Shown here one piece after another: positions 47,951 to 57,717 of a stretch of DNA of 64,000 nucleotides. The notes beneath the pieces were generated by a model that was not told the origin of the DNA, searched no databases, and worked only from the letters and a program-made list of their open reading frames with translations. The position numbers and the translations under genes are program-made. The stretch is from Hesseltinella vesiculosa (Eukaryota > Mucoromycota > Mucoromycetes > Mucorales > Cunninghamellaceae): assembly GCA_002104935.1 (NCBI GenBank), contig MCGT01000019.1:186001-250000 (forward strand), given 5' to 3'. The number at the start of each line of letters is the position of its first letter. Within the stretch, counting starts at the first letter, position 1.

Positions 47951-49197
47951 CTAGTACCACTGCAAGACCAAAAGGGGCAAGAGAGCAACACAAAGCAAGG
48001 TTGGATGCAACCGGGAGCCATGATTTGGTGTTGTTGCAGCAAAGACTTGCTGATCATCCACTTTTTGACAGCTAAAGGAATGGCCCTTGATGATCTCTTG
48101 CTGCTTGAGCGAATTGATGTTGTTACAGGAGAACTTTTCGCTGGAAGATTTGGCGTTGAAGCCCCCCTTGACGTCGCCGAGCTTGGGTAAGAAGATGTCG
48201 TCAAAAGCCCCCGCCAGATTAACACTGCCCTGAACCTGTTCTAGCTTGGGGAAGGCATCGACGGCTGTCAGCATCCGGTTGTTGGAGACTGTCAATGCGC
48301 CGTCGATTCTTGACAGCTGTGGAACAGCCAGGTGCTGGATTTTGGTGTTGTTGGCCACCGTAAGGGCACCACCGATGACTGTCACGTTGGGAAGCGCGAG
48401 TCGGTCAAAAAAGTTGTCCAAAAAATAAAGATCGCCCTTGACCCTGTCCAGCATGTCTAGCCGAATGTCCTTCACCACTTCAAACGTGGCATGGTCCACT
48501 GCTTTCAACCCAGACAGCTGCGTGGCATTAAAAGACAAGTCAGTCGCGTTCCACTTGTTTCGCCTTGTGACCTTACATCCAGCTGGAATTGTCCCCCGTT
48601 GTTGGAAAAGTACATGCTCTTGTCGACCTGCTGCAACTTGCTGAGGTCGAGGGTATTGAGATTCAGATTGCCAGCGATACTGATGTCTTCCATGGATGTT
48701 TCGTCTAAGCCTTCCACTTTGGAGATGCCAGTGTCCGTCATGTACAGGTGATTGATGTGTGTGAGGCCGCCGGGGAAAGTGAGGGTTTTGAGACTAGGCA
48801 AGTCATTCAGCACAACGGTCTGGGCCGATGTCAGTTTCGGCAAGGACAATACGCCTAGCGAATGGCTGGTCTCGACGCGCAGAGCACCGCCCACGGATTG
48901 GAGGTTAGGAGCATCGATCCAAGTCATTTCGCTGGCATTGCGGAACACCAGGTCGCCTTGGATATCCTTCAGGTTGTTCAAATGCACCTCTCTCAGCTCG
49001 GGGCTGGAAATCAATATCGAGCCCAGCACGGATTTGCACGATTCCACTTTGCTGAGGTCGCTTGGCTCCTTCACTTCCACCAGTTGTTGCTGGCACATTT
49101 TATCGTCGCCTGGACTCCTTACCGCCTTCTCGGCTCCGCTGATACCCCACAACGTCAACACCATCAATGCCATACATGTCGCTTTTCTGGAAACCAT
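47951..49197 (-). CDS. ECM33/SPS2-like GPI-anchored cell-wall protein
   Basis: Two exons (49197-48577, 48517-47951) give 395 aa. A signal peptide (MALMVLTLWGISGA) is followed by a series of leucine-rich, beta-helix-like repeats (IQGDLVFRNASEMTWIDAPN, SVGGALRVETS, GGALTVANNTKIQHLAVPQL), as in ECM33, SPS2 and the receptor L domain. Four N-glycosylation-type sites are visible (for example NASE, NVTV). The C-terminus ends in a hydrophobic tail (LLCVALLPLLVLQWY) after a Ser/Gly-containing region, which fits a GPI-anchor signal. In yeast ECM33 is needed for cell-wall integrity. The intron is 59 bp with a GACTGAC branch-like motif. Confidence 0.9.
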
Positions 49198-49867
49198 GTT
49201 TGGACACAAAATTAGAATACTCGAGAGAAAAAGAAAAAGAGAAGAAAGCTCATTCTTCGTTGAAAACGTCGTGATTCTTTTTTTCGATAGGTCCTCTTTC
49301 TTCAAACTCAGGCCTCCTCTTGCCGCCTCCCCTGACGACTTGAAATAGGAGCGCAGGTCAATTACCGAAATATTTCATTCTTGCCAATGCTTGCATTAAT
49401 GAAATAATTCAGGGAGCGCCTGCCCCACCTCACGCGTCATCAAAACCTTTTTTTTTTTTTTTAATTATCAAAAAGACCGTATTTTCTTGTCATCTGGGTT
49501 GCCACCCCATCGACAATGAAACGTTCCCCGTCTCACGTCATCGAAAAAGGAGACGCAGACTTTCTACTGCTTCATTTTCTTAAAACTGTTTCGTCTTCCC
49601 CGAATAACCTTATGTACGATTTGATTTACTTTGATTAAGAAAAGCCCAGGTACCCTCCACCCACTCCTGCTTCTTTACTCCTTGTCATGCAACGCCCTTG
49701 CGCGCGCTCGGAGGAAAAAAGAATAAGCTGCTTTTTTTGAGGGCCACCAGAGATTGATAGCCCGCCGGTGGCTGAGCTAGGCAAAAGCGCAGCTACTAAT
49801 TTTTTTTTTTTGGTTTCCTTTCCCAGTTTGCTTTCAACCCGCTTCAACGCTCATTACCACCACCACC
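49198..49867. other. divergent intergenic region
   Basis: About 670 bp between the ECM33-like gene (minus) and UTP11 (plus). Contains A/T homopolymer tracts near 49447-49462 and 49800-49811. No gene recognised. The last 60 bp have the T-rich leader and CACCACCACC preceding the UTP11 ATG. Confidence 0.5.
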
Positions 49868-50829
49868 ATGTCTTCTCTACGTAATTCGGTCCAGCGTCGT
49901 AATCACAAAGAACGTGGCCAATTGGCCGGCCGCGAACATCTCGGGCTGCTGGAAAAAAAGAAGGATTACCTCCTTCGTGCCAAAGATTACCACTCCAAAG
50001 AAAAACGGATCAAGGCGCTACGTGAAAAGGCCCTCTTCAGAAACCCTGATGAATTCTACTTTAAGATGATCAACTCAAAGACCAACGTAAGCTAATTGTG
50101 AAATAGGAAAGGAGACCCCGATGGCTCACTCTTCCTCCCCTGTTTGTAGAAAGGGGTGCATATCCAACAACGCAACGAAGAGCTGCCAGACGACATGGTC
50201 CAACTGATGAAATCGCAGGACAAAAACTACATTCGCTTGCAACGAAACATCAGTAAAAGGGTACGACATCACCCCAGAGAAACCAGCGCGGCCACAGCCA
50301 TTGACTAGCCCCCTTATTTTTTTTTTCCTCGTAGAAAATGGATCTGTTGGAGAACTCTCTTCACTTTATGGACAACGGCGAAACAGAGGCTCCCAAGGCC
50401 AAACGAAATAAGCACATTGTCTTTGCTGACTCGGACAAGACTGCGAAGAGGTTTGATCCTGTGAAACATTTGGATACTGCACCGGAGCTGGTAAACCGCA
50501 CATTCAATCGACCCCGCATGGATACCTTGAAGAAGATGGTGGCCAACCAAGCCTCAGAGTTATCGATGGAGGACGTCCGAGTAAGTGGAAAAGAGATGGA
50601 TCGAGGTGACGACTCTAACACTTTTTTTTTTAATTAGGATATGAAGCGGGCTCGTGAACTCAAGTACCGTGAATTGGCTTCCAGAAAGAATCGTGAGCAT
50701 GGCCTTGGTAAAGCTGAGCGCGAACTGGATACCCAGAAAGCATTGCGCACCAAAGGTGCTCGCAAGAAGGTGGGCACCGACAGCGATGGTCTAGCTGTGT
50801 ATAAATGGAGAGCTGAGCGCAAGCGATAA
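49868..50829 (+). CDS. UTP11: U3 small nucleolar RNA-associated protein 11
   Basis: Four exons (49868-50086, 50150-50260, 50335-50580, 50638-50829) join to 255 aa, all phase 0. The UTP11 signature is complete: [20 protein letters not shown], the coiled [18 protein letters not shown] segment, [16 protein letters not shown], and the highly basic C-terminal half ([20 protein letters not shown]). In yeast Utp11 is a component of the SSU processome that processes 18S pre-rRNA in the nucleolus. The gene fits the ribosome-biogenesis theme of this part of the window, with RSA3-like, RPC19 and mitochondrial uL10 in the surrounding 20 kb. Confidence 0.96.
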
Positions 50830-51182
50830 ATCACTCCTCGGCCCATGTATTCTCAAGCATTCAAAGATACCACCATTTTTTTTAGTTCATTTCTTTCCAA
50901 TAAAAAACCCCCCTTGCTCCTAGCCTTCTTTCTCCCTCTCTCACATGAATCAATACAAACATAATCGAAAACGCAATACCGTGGTTTAACAAAAAAAGGA
51001 TATAAAATGTTCAGAAACAAAAAAAAAAAGAAAAAAAGGGAATTAATCAAAAACTGAGGGAAGAGAAGAACTGGAATATCATCGACTTTGAAGGAGAAGG
51101 AAAAGAAATGATAGCATATAAAAATATAAGAGGGGATGGGGGAGGGATATATTTCAAAACAATGCTTGACACTTAGAATGGA
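50830..51182. other. intergenic between convergent genes
   Basis: About 350 bp holding the 3' UTRs of UTP11 (AATAAA at about 50899) and of the minus-strand gene that ends at 51183. AT-rich, no gene recognised. Confidence 0.5.
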
Positions 51183-52916
51183 TCATGGAGAGGTTGCACA
51201 AAAGGGCAAGTCTTCATTGCCGTTTGCATTGTCAAAACCTTGGCTCACAACCGGCACGGGTTCGTTTACCAACGATAAGGTTTGACAAAGGAGTTGCTTT
51301 ACTTGCATGACTAGAGCCAGCAATGCACCTAGTCTGGCACCAATTGTCTCGACTTTGCTTGGGAAAAAGAGAGCTGGTGTCTTCTGAATTCGACAGACGT
51401 ACGTCGATGACCGATCCAGGACCACAGCGCGGAGCTTCAAACCTATTAACATTGAAGTAAATGGAATGAAGCCTTGGACAGTTCATTTAAATAAAAAATA
51501 TTTACCCATCATTACAAATCCGGCAATCACAAGGCTGTATTCGTGATGAGGAGTGGCTTTGATCAAATGACATAATTGGTCCTTCATCATTTTAGGGCAC
51601 TTCAATCCCAATTCATACAGCTCTTTACTACCATTGTCACCATCGTCTTTCTTTCCAACTTCAGCACACCCAAGCTCTCCTTCAGTGCATTTGAATAGCA
51701 AATCGGATCTGTGACCATGCTTTTTGCGATCATTTCTCGATCGTCCTCGGTTCTTTCGTTGGCTGCTTGCAATGCTTTCCTTCTCACCACTAAAAAAAGT
51801 CCGTCAGCACCATTATTTTTATTAATTTTTGGTTTTCAGTTTTACCATCGTACGTCCAGATTGACATTGTCAAATGCTGAGTCGATAAATGACCAAACGC
51901 GTCGGATCATATCAGCTTCTGTTTGGTCTGTGAGAGGAAAATAGTTTCCTTGAAAGAGCCGCAGCGCTGAAATAATAGAATACTGCGCCCATTCTAGATC
52001 GAATTCTTGATCGAAATCATATTGGCGTTTCTTTACTTGACTGATCAGAGCATCCAACGTTTTCTAAAAATTATCCGATTAAATGTTAAAAGAAAATAAA
52101 TAAAAAATGCGCTTACGATATCAGAAAATTGATTCAGGTAATTTAGAAGTTGCTCAGGGCAAGGTGGCAGTGTTTGTGGCCTGTGCTTTCGCATTTCATC
52201 AATCTCGTCGCTCGTAAACCTGTTTTCCCACTGTGGATCTGAGAGATCGATAATAAAGCTATGGGACAAGCTTTCCTATAGCAGTCAGTTATACTATTTT
52301 TTGGCAAGAAAATACGCTTACTTTTCGAATTTGCATTGGAGACCATGTTGGAAAATCTCATCCTCAACAACCTTTCCTGTTTTTAGAATCCACTTTTTTT
52401 CATTGTTCATGTTGTCAAAAGTCGCGTGAAATCTCTCCAGGAGCGCCGGCGAGACCAAAGATACACTTCTATTGCTTGATGTGCTATTGCTTGTTGTGCT
52501 TCTGCTGGAATTGGTTGCCAATGTTGCTTTATCATCTCTGCCCGCTGGGATCTTAGACTTATGCCGTGTCAACGAAGCAATCATTTCTTTTTTTCACTCT
52601 TACCGAAAGAATCTTAAGGGCCACATTCCCAAAATCAACATTTTTCACTTTGCATTTTGGTGGTTTACGTTTTAGAATGTTTGCGTAATAGAATGCTTGC
52701 GCTTTGCCATATCTTAATGGCCACACGGTCGCAAGATCTTCACCGTTCATGTGGTATGCGGCTATAGTTTGTTCGTTAGATTGAACAAAGTCTGTAAGAG
52801 AAGGATGTGCTGTTGATTCAAAATACGGCTGAAAAACTACATAATAATGAGTGCACGAAATAAAGGGCATATTAGTACATTTTACCATCATAAAATGGGG
52901 GTGGCAAAGTTTCCAT
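51183..52916 (-). CDS. lineage-specific protein of a family probably expanded in Mucoromycota, unknown function
   Basis: Seven exons join in frame. Exon 1 is METLPPPFYD, spliced to VFQPYFESTAHPSLTDFVQS. Later exons give SKIPAGRDDKATLATNSS, then LSHSFIIDLSDPQWENRFTS, then ALRLFQGNYFPLTDQTEADM with RRVWSFIDSAFDNVNLDVRC, then GEKESIASSQRKN with LKCPKMMKDQL, and finally LKLRAVVLDRSSTYVCRIQ. In the sixth exon only one of three frames continues the protein; the other is a decoy. From memory, the IIDLSDxxWxxRFTxxEIxE, LPLTDxSEADxxRRxWSFID and GEKxSxASS layout recurs in a large family of hypothetical proteins in Mucorales genomes. No catalytic motif, signal peptide or membrane segment is visible. The gene is intact here, and a tandem repeat array starts about 55 bp upstream of its ATG. 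Confidence 0.65.
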
Positions 52917-52969
52917 TTCAGCGGGTTGTCTTCAAGAAAAGAGGCAAAAAATAAAATCGTTCGGGGAAT

Positions 52970-53856
52970 CGTTTTTTCTTCTCTTTTCGTTTTCTTTCAA
53001 AAGCGTGGCTTCTAGGTAAAATGCAGAGAACGTAGATCTTACCTCTGAATTGCCTTGTGCCTCTTAGGATTCAGGTCAAGTAACGATCATTGCATAACTG
53101 GGGCGACCGTTTAAACTCTCCCCAGTCCCTCATGATTGTTGCGTGTTCTTGCATTATTTTTTTATATACTAGCAGGCCCTACCTCTGAATTGCTTTGTGC
53201 CTCTTAGGATTCGGGTCGAGTAGCAATCATTGCAAACTGGGGCGACCGTTTAAACTCTCCCCAGTCCCTCATGATTGTTGCGACTTCACTCACATTTTTT
53301 GTTCATATTAGAGCTGTAAGTTTTTCTTTTCTTTTCGTTTTCTTACGAAAGCGTGGCTTCTAGGTAAAATGCAGAGAACGTAGATCTTACCTCTGAATTG
53401 CCTTGTGCCTCTTAGGATTCAGGTCAAGTAACGATCATTGCATAACTGGGGCGACCGTTTAAACTCTCCCCAGTCCCTCATGATTGTTGCGTGTTCTTGC
53501 ATTATTTTTTTATATACTAGCAGGCCCTACCTCTGAATTGCTTTGTGCCTCTTAGGATTCGGGTCGAGTAGCAATCATTGCAAACTGGGGCGACCGTTTA
53601 AACTCTCCCCAGTCCCTCATGATTGTTGCGACTTCACTCACATTTTTTGTTCATATTAGAGCTGTAAGTTTTTCTTTTCTTTTCGTTTTCTTACGAAAGC
53701 GTGGCTTCTAGGTAAAATGCAGAGAACGTAGATCTTACCTCTGAATTGCCTTGTGCCTCTTAGGATTCAGGTCAAGTAACGATCATTGCATAACTGGGGC
53801 GACCGTCTAAACTCTCCCCAGTCCCTCATGATTGTTGCGACTTTGCTCACATATTT
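52970..53856. repeat. 348-bp tandem repeat array, about 2.5 units, with five hairpin-forming cores
   Basis: Units begin at about 53003, 53351 and 53699 (landmark GCGTGGCTTCTAGG), a period of exactly 348 bp. Each unit contains two related cores of about 103 bp, starting ACCTCTGAATTG at 53041 and 53181, 53389 and 53529, and 53737: five cores, of alternating type A and B. The 3' half of each core can fold. The inner stem is ACTGGGG/CCCCAGT with a 16-nt loop containing GTTTAAAC. The outer 11-bp stem pairs GTAACGATCAT (type A) or GTAGCAATCAT (type B) with ATGATTGTTGC. The two A/B differences in the 5' arm keep pairing by exchanging A-U and G-U pairs. The array lies just upstream of the gene at 51183-52916. 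It is not a CRISPR array. Confidence 0.85.
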
Positions 53857-53860
53857 TGTT

Positions 53861-54485
53861 GGCGTAGTTCTCTTCAACCTGTCCATTCCATTCAATACTA
53901 CCGAATCATGGGTTTATGCCACAATCCCTGCTGTATTGCCAAGTTATCAGACCACACCCTTCTTGCCTGGGAAGTTTGGACCCAACCCGAGTGAATGGAG
54001 GGCCACGGTGACGGCATACACCGAGTAAAAAAAAAGAAAAAAATACTTTTCACTACTACTTTTCATATTAGAGCTGTATGCATTCGATTTCAATTGCAAT
54101 ATTGTGCTTCCTTGCCAAGTAAATCTACTCCACTTTTCTTTGGATTGTAATTATTTTGTAACAGCTTCATTCTTTTTATTCACAGGCTGAAATGGATAGC
54201 AGTTCCTTGCTTCAACACTGGCAGCTTTGGTTTCAGACAAGTAGATAGATCGCCTCAAACTGAAATGTAGACTTGCCCTTTGGTTTGACCATTCCGCACA
54301 TCTCATTCATCGCCCCCCCCCGTTCATCAACTCTAATTTGCAACCTTCGATCTCCCAGCATTATTCTTTCTGAATACGAAAATAAAGCCTTTGACCTCCC
54401 TGGTGTTTTCTGCATCCCCACCCTTCCAGCCAAATTTGGACAGGAGAGCCATGCTTTTATGCAAGTCCAAGTCACCAGAAAGTAA
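53861..54485 (+). pseudogene. truncated, frameshifted gene fragment of unknown family
   Basis: Immediately after the tandem array a coding-like frame begins without a start: VVLFNLSIPFNTTESWVYAT followed by FLPGKFGPNPSEWRATVTAY. A plausible intron (donor GTAAAA at about 54026, acceptor TTCACAG before 54187) joins it to ELKWIAVPCFNTGSFGFRQV. One base shift near 54260 would then continue into LPFGLTIPHISFIAPP, LICNLRSPSIILSEYENK and LPGVFCIPTLPAKFGQESHA, ending VQVTRK and a stop at 54485. The coherent composition across the shift suggests one former gene. The 5' end has been replaced by the repeat array. I do not recognise the family. Confidence 0.5.
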
Positions 54486-54623
54486 CAGCAGAGGTCTGGC
54501 AGCTTAACCATGAACAATGTAGTCAAATAAAAAAGTAAAATAAAAACGAAGTCGCACCGCTTGGCACTTGCTTCACTTCCGGGGCAATGTCTTTGTTGCT
54601 ATGCGTACCATTTTAGTTCATTT

Positions 54624-55954
54624 CTATTCTACATAGCCTATCCTGAGAGTCTGATCAAATGCGCTGCTGGCAAACAAGCCTTTCCTGTTGGGATGCCAGT
54701 GGTGTGAAATGACAGGGTGGGTCGTCAGGCTACTTTTGGCCAGAGGCGCGTCTCGTTGTTGCTGATGCCAAATGCTCATGGACCCGTCGCCTGCAGTCAC
54801 AGAAACATGCTGGTCGTATTGAGGTACAGCCTGAACGCACCAGTAGGTTGTGTCGGAAGGTGTCTGTTCGGCGCGGACCAGAGGGAGAGAGAAAAGTAGA
54901 GTGAGCTCTCGAAGATGCCTTCTCTCCTGGCAAATGTCTCTTGCTTACACTGAGTTTGCTGGCCTTGCCATCCATTAAGTCAATGACATGTACCCCTGTT
55001 AGCGTGGAAGCAATCAAAGTATTGCCTTGGTCGAACGTAAGCGAGCAAACCTATCCCATAGGAAAGAAAGAGGGAACCATAAGATGTAACGTGGTCAGTT
55101 GTTCCTGCTCTTTTCTTCCTTCTTTCCCTCCATACCCCGTCGCCAACTTGAGTTTCCCAAAGGTACGACCCAGCGTCAATATCAAAGAGACGAATGCACC
55201 CGTTGTCGTAGCCAATGGCAATGGCTCGGTGAGCCATGTTGGGTGCTAGTTGATAAAAGTCAGTTTCGGTTCTTCCAACGAATGCCGTTTTCCTACCAAA
55301 GGCCACAGACCACACTTCATTCTTGACGTTGGGGTCCTTTCTCTTGACGGAAAAGACGCTAGTGTGAAGTTGGCGGGTATCCCAGACTTTGACAGTGGTG
55401 TCGCGGCTGCCAGTGACCAACTCGTTCGACTGGCCCTGGCCACAGGCACCGTCGATACAGTGAATGATGCTGTCGTGCGCATCGACGCTGTCGACAGACA
55501 GCTCGAGCCGCTGCGTATCCCTAGAAAAAGCCAAGTGAAGAAAAGAAATCCGTGTGAGATCGATCCGTTCGTCATCGCCCTTCAAAAGCCAGGCTTACCA
55601 AAGCTGCAATCCGCCCTTGAAATCGCCCGTGGCTGCGTGTCGATTGTGAGTGTCAGCAGCACCAAAAGTGGCGCATCGCACAGGACTACTGATCTCCGTC
55701 TATAAATACAAAGGAAAGAAAAGCGATCAGTCAAGATCCAAGGATTCAGAGAGTCGTTTTGATAGCTCTTTTTTTTTTTTAGTTTGTACCTCGGCAGCAA
55801 GAACAAGTTGTTTTTCTTCAAAGGCATACACAGCGATCTTGCCGGTGGTACGTTCCGTTCCGCCTACAGAACACAGCCTCGATGATGATGGGATCCACTG
55901 AACGCTGTACGGAGTGAACGACAGATCTTTCTTGGCAAGTTGGTATAGTTGCAT
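54624..55954 (-). CDS. WD40 protein WDR92/DNAAF10 homologue
   Basis: Several exons encode about 340 aa of WD repeats. Family-specific segments are present. The N-terminus has YSVQWIPSSSRLCSVGGTER, then EISSPVRCATFGAADTHN with RHAATGDFKGGLQLWD. Next come IHCIDGACGQGQSNELVTGS with RDTTVKVWDTRQ, and IAIGYDNGCIRLFDIDAGSY. The C-terminal exon reads TPSDTTYWCVQAVPQYDQHV and ends FASSAFDQTLRIGYVE with a TAG at 54624. The GIGG/GACG-type segment before IVTGSRDGTVKVWD and the AGYDNGDIKLFD motif are characteristic of WDR92 (monad). In animals and algae it helps assemble axonemal dyneins with the R2TP chaperone complex. The start is the ATG at 55954; the N-terminus is slightly shorter than usual, so an upstream exon is possible. 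Confidence 0.85.
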
Positions 55955-56039
55955 TCAACAAAAAAAAAAAAAAAGGGTGAACAAAGAAAAATGGCTGCCA
56001 GTAAAAAAAAAAAGAAAAAAGCAAGTGGAAAAAAGAAAA

Positions 56040-56500
56040 GCGTGGGCGTCGGTCATTCTAGATTGGGCTGGCCATTTTCCGTCGGGCAAACTCACCTCAC
56101 GCTCACTACTTCATCGCATCATCCCCACCCTTGTGACTTCGGCAAAGTTCTCGATCTGTCGATACCATGACGAGTCGAGTGTCCATTTGCTTTTCGCATG
56201 CCCCCTCAAGATGCGGGTATGGCGCTTGGCCTGGCAAAAACACCTTGCCGCTCCTTTCGACTCGATCCAGGACGTCATATCCTCCTTCACCTCCTGGTCT
56301 TGGCTTCCCTACGTCCCGGTACACCGTCCCTCTCAGCACCTCTCCTCCTCGGCACCATTCTGGTCGTCATCTGGTCAGCCCATTGGCGCCACGTTTATGA
56401 TGACATCCCCTTCTCCGCTCCGAACGTCCTTACTTCCGTGAGCAAGTCCATCCAACTCCTGCGTGATGAATCCCGTCTCCTCTACCCCGCTACCTTTTAA
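56040..56500 (+). mobile_element. 3' remnant of a non-LTR (LINE-type) retrotransposon
   Basis: A plus-strand frame reads SVILDWAGHFPSGKLTSRSL, then LHRIIPTLVTSAKFSICRYH, then ESSVHLLFACPLKMRVWRLA, which resembles the reverse-transcriptase zinc-binding (zf-RVT) domain at the end of LINE polyproteins (the HLLFxCPxxxxVW motif is diagnostic). The expected second Cys of the knuckle is missing. The frame then shifts near 56345 into VIWSAHWRHVYDDIPFSAPN and stops at 56498, the usual terminal helix region. It is therefore a decayed 3' end; no polymerase domain is present in the window. It lies about 90 bp upstream of the WDR92 start. Confidence 0.7.
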
Positions 56501-56934
56501 ACATATTCCTCGCTACCTCTTTGCCTTGACGTCTTGCATAGTTACGTAGTTACGTCACTGCCAAAGAAAATTTCTGATCGCCTCGATCTCTAAAAAAATT
56601 TGTTCGATGCATCCAGGTTCGGAATATGAAATCGTGCGCAAACTAGCTGGGAGAACTTGGTATACCGCGTTGATGGCTGACGGTGACAATTTTAGCATCG
56701 GTGTTTAAAACCCAAAAAAAGGATATCAGATCGTATGAACCACTGACACAGGCGCCAAAAAAATTTTCTGGACTTTGGTTGGGGCCAGGACTTTTTTCCT
56801 GGCTGTCCAGGATCTCAAAAAAAAAGTTAAGAGATCCAGATACTGATCGGAGCTGTGCACCTTCGCGTTGATTAGAGATTGTCACTATCCCAACAAGTTT
56901 GAGATCTCCGTATCATTTATGCACAGCAAAGAAT
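56501..56934. other. intergenic, no gene recognised
   Basis: AT-rich sequence between the LINE remnant and dispersed repeat copy d. The segment at 56700-56870 has open frames on both strands without recognisable content. Confidence 0.45.
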
Positions 56935-57292
56935 TAAAGGCACAGTGCGGAAGTTGAAGCTGACCAGCTTAATACTCCCGCCATTTTTTTTTTAAAAAAA
57001 AAGCAAATGCTACATAGCACTTTTGAGCGCTCTGATCCTTCTGAAAATCTGCAAAAGTACGCAAATAAATGAATGATGGTGGTATTGAAAAAATGAGGTC
57101 GATTAGTGGAGGTTATCCAGCCAAATATTGGTGAGCTTCGTTTTGACTCCTACGATTCCTCAGCTAAAAAAAATGAAAAATCAGCCATCTTCGCCAGGGG
57201 ACCTCATGGCAACCTGCAAAAAAAATCACAGCGCAAGTTGCTCAAAGTCAATGCATTCCACGTTTTACACACCGGTACAAAATCATGAGAAA
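56935..57292 (+). repeat. dispersed repeat, copy d (longest copy)
   Basis: Starts near AAGGCACAGTGCGGAAGTTG (shared with copy a at 2892), then ATGCTACATAGCACTTTTGA (57006), GTACGCAAATAAATGAATGA, CTACGATTCCTCAGCTAAA, AAAATCAGCCATCTTCGCCA, and ends near ATCATGAGAAATGAGC, the end also seen in copy c. Its orientation matches the other copies. A stretch of about 360 bp is covered. Confidence 0.7.
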
Positions 57293-57717
57293 TGAGCATG
57301 CCGATGACATACACTGTATATTGTGCTGTATAACCTAGGAAAAACATCACAGGCACGGGTTTGAAATTTCTACCGGTACATCACAGCAATGCGATGCTTT
57401 TTCCCCTACGACTAACTAGCCTTGATTTTCATTGGCTCGTACTTTCAACAAAAGGCGCCTTTTTTTTGGCGTATTTTTCTTTTTCTTTTACTTTGTACGA
57501 TCTAGCTTCCATCCTTGCCTCATCTGTGGTTGACAATGCAAGTTAAGCACTTGATAGACTTGACGACGGTCATTAGAACATTTCTTTGTGTTTTTATCAA
57601 AAGATGAAAGCAGAGGCAGCCTTCCCCTCTCCTTTAAATCTCGGCTTACTTTGGCGGCTTTTGTTGTTGAGGACGCTGTGTAAAAAAATAACAGGGACTG
57701 CCCATTTTATTCCATTT
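57293..57717. other. intergenic, downstream of the multicopper oxidase gene
   Basis: Contains the 3' UTR of the minus-strand oxidase gene and otherwise no recognisable feature. Confidence 0.5.

Noticed and set aside
53030..53060. Resemblance of GATCTTACCTCTG in the repeat to the 5' end of U1 snRNA
   Set aside because: Only about seven bases match the splice-site-pairing sequence, there is no Sm site or U1 stem arrangement around it, and the type B core lacks the match.
52970..53856. CRISPR-like array
   Set aside because: The units are 348 bp long and directly adjoining, with no short constant spacers, and the DNA is eukaryotic.
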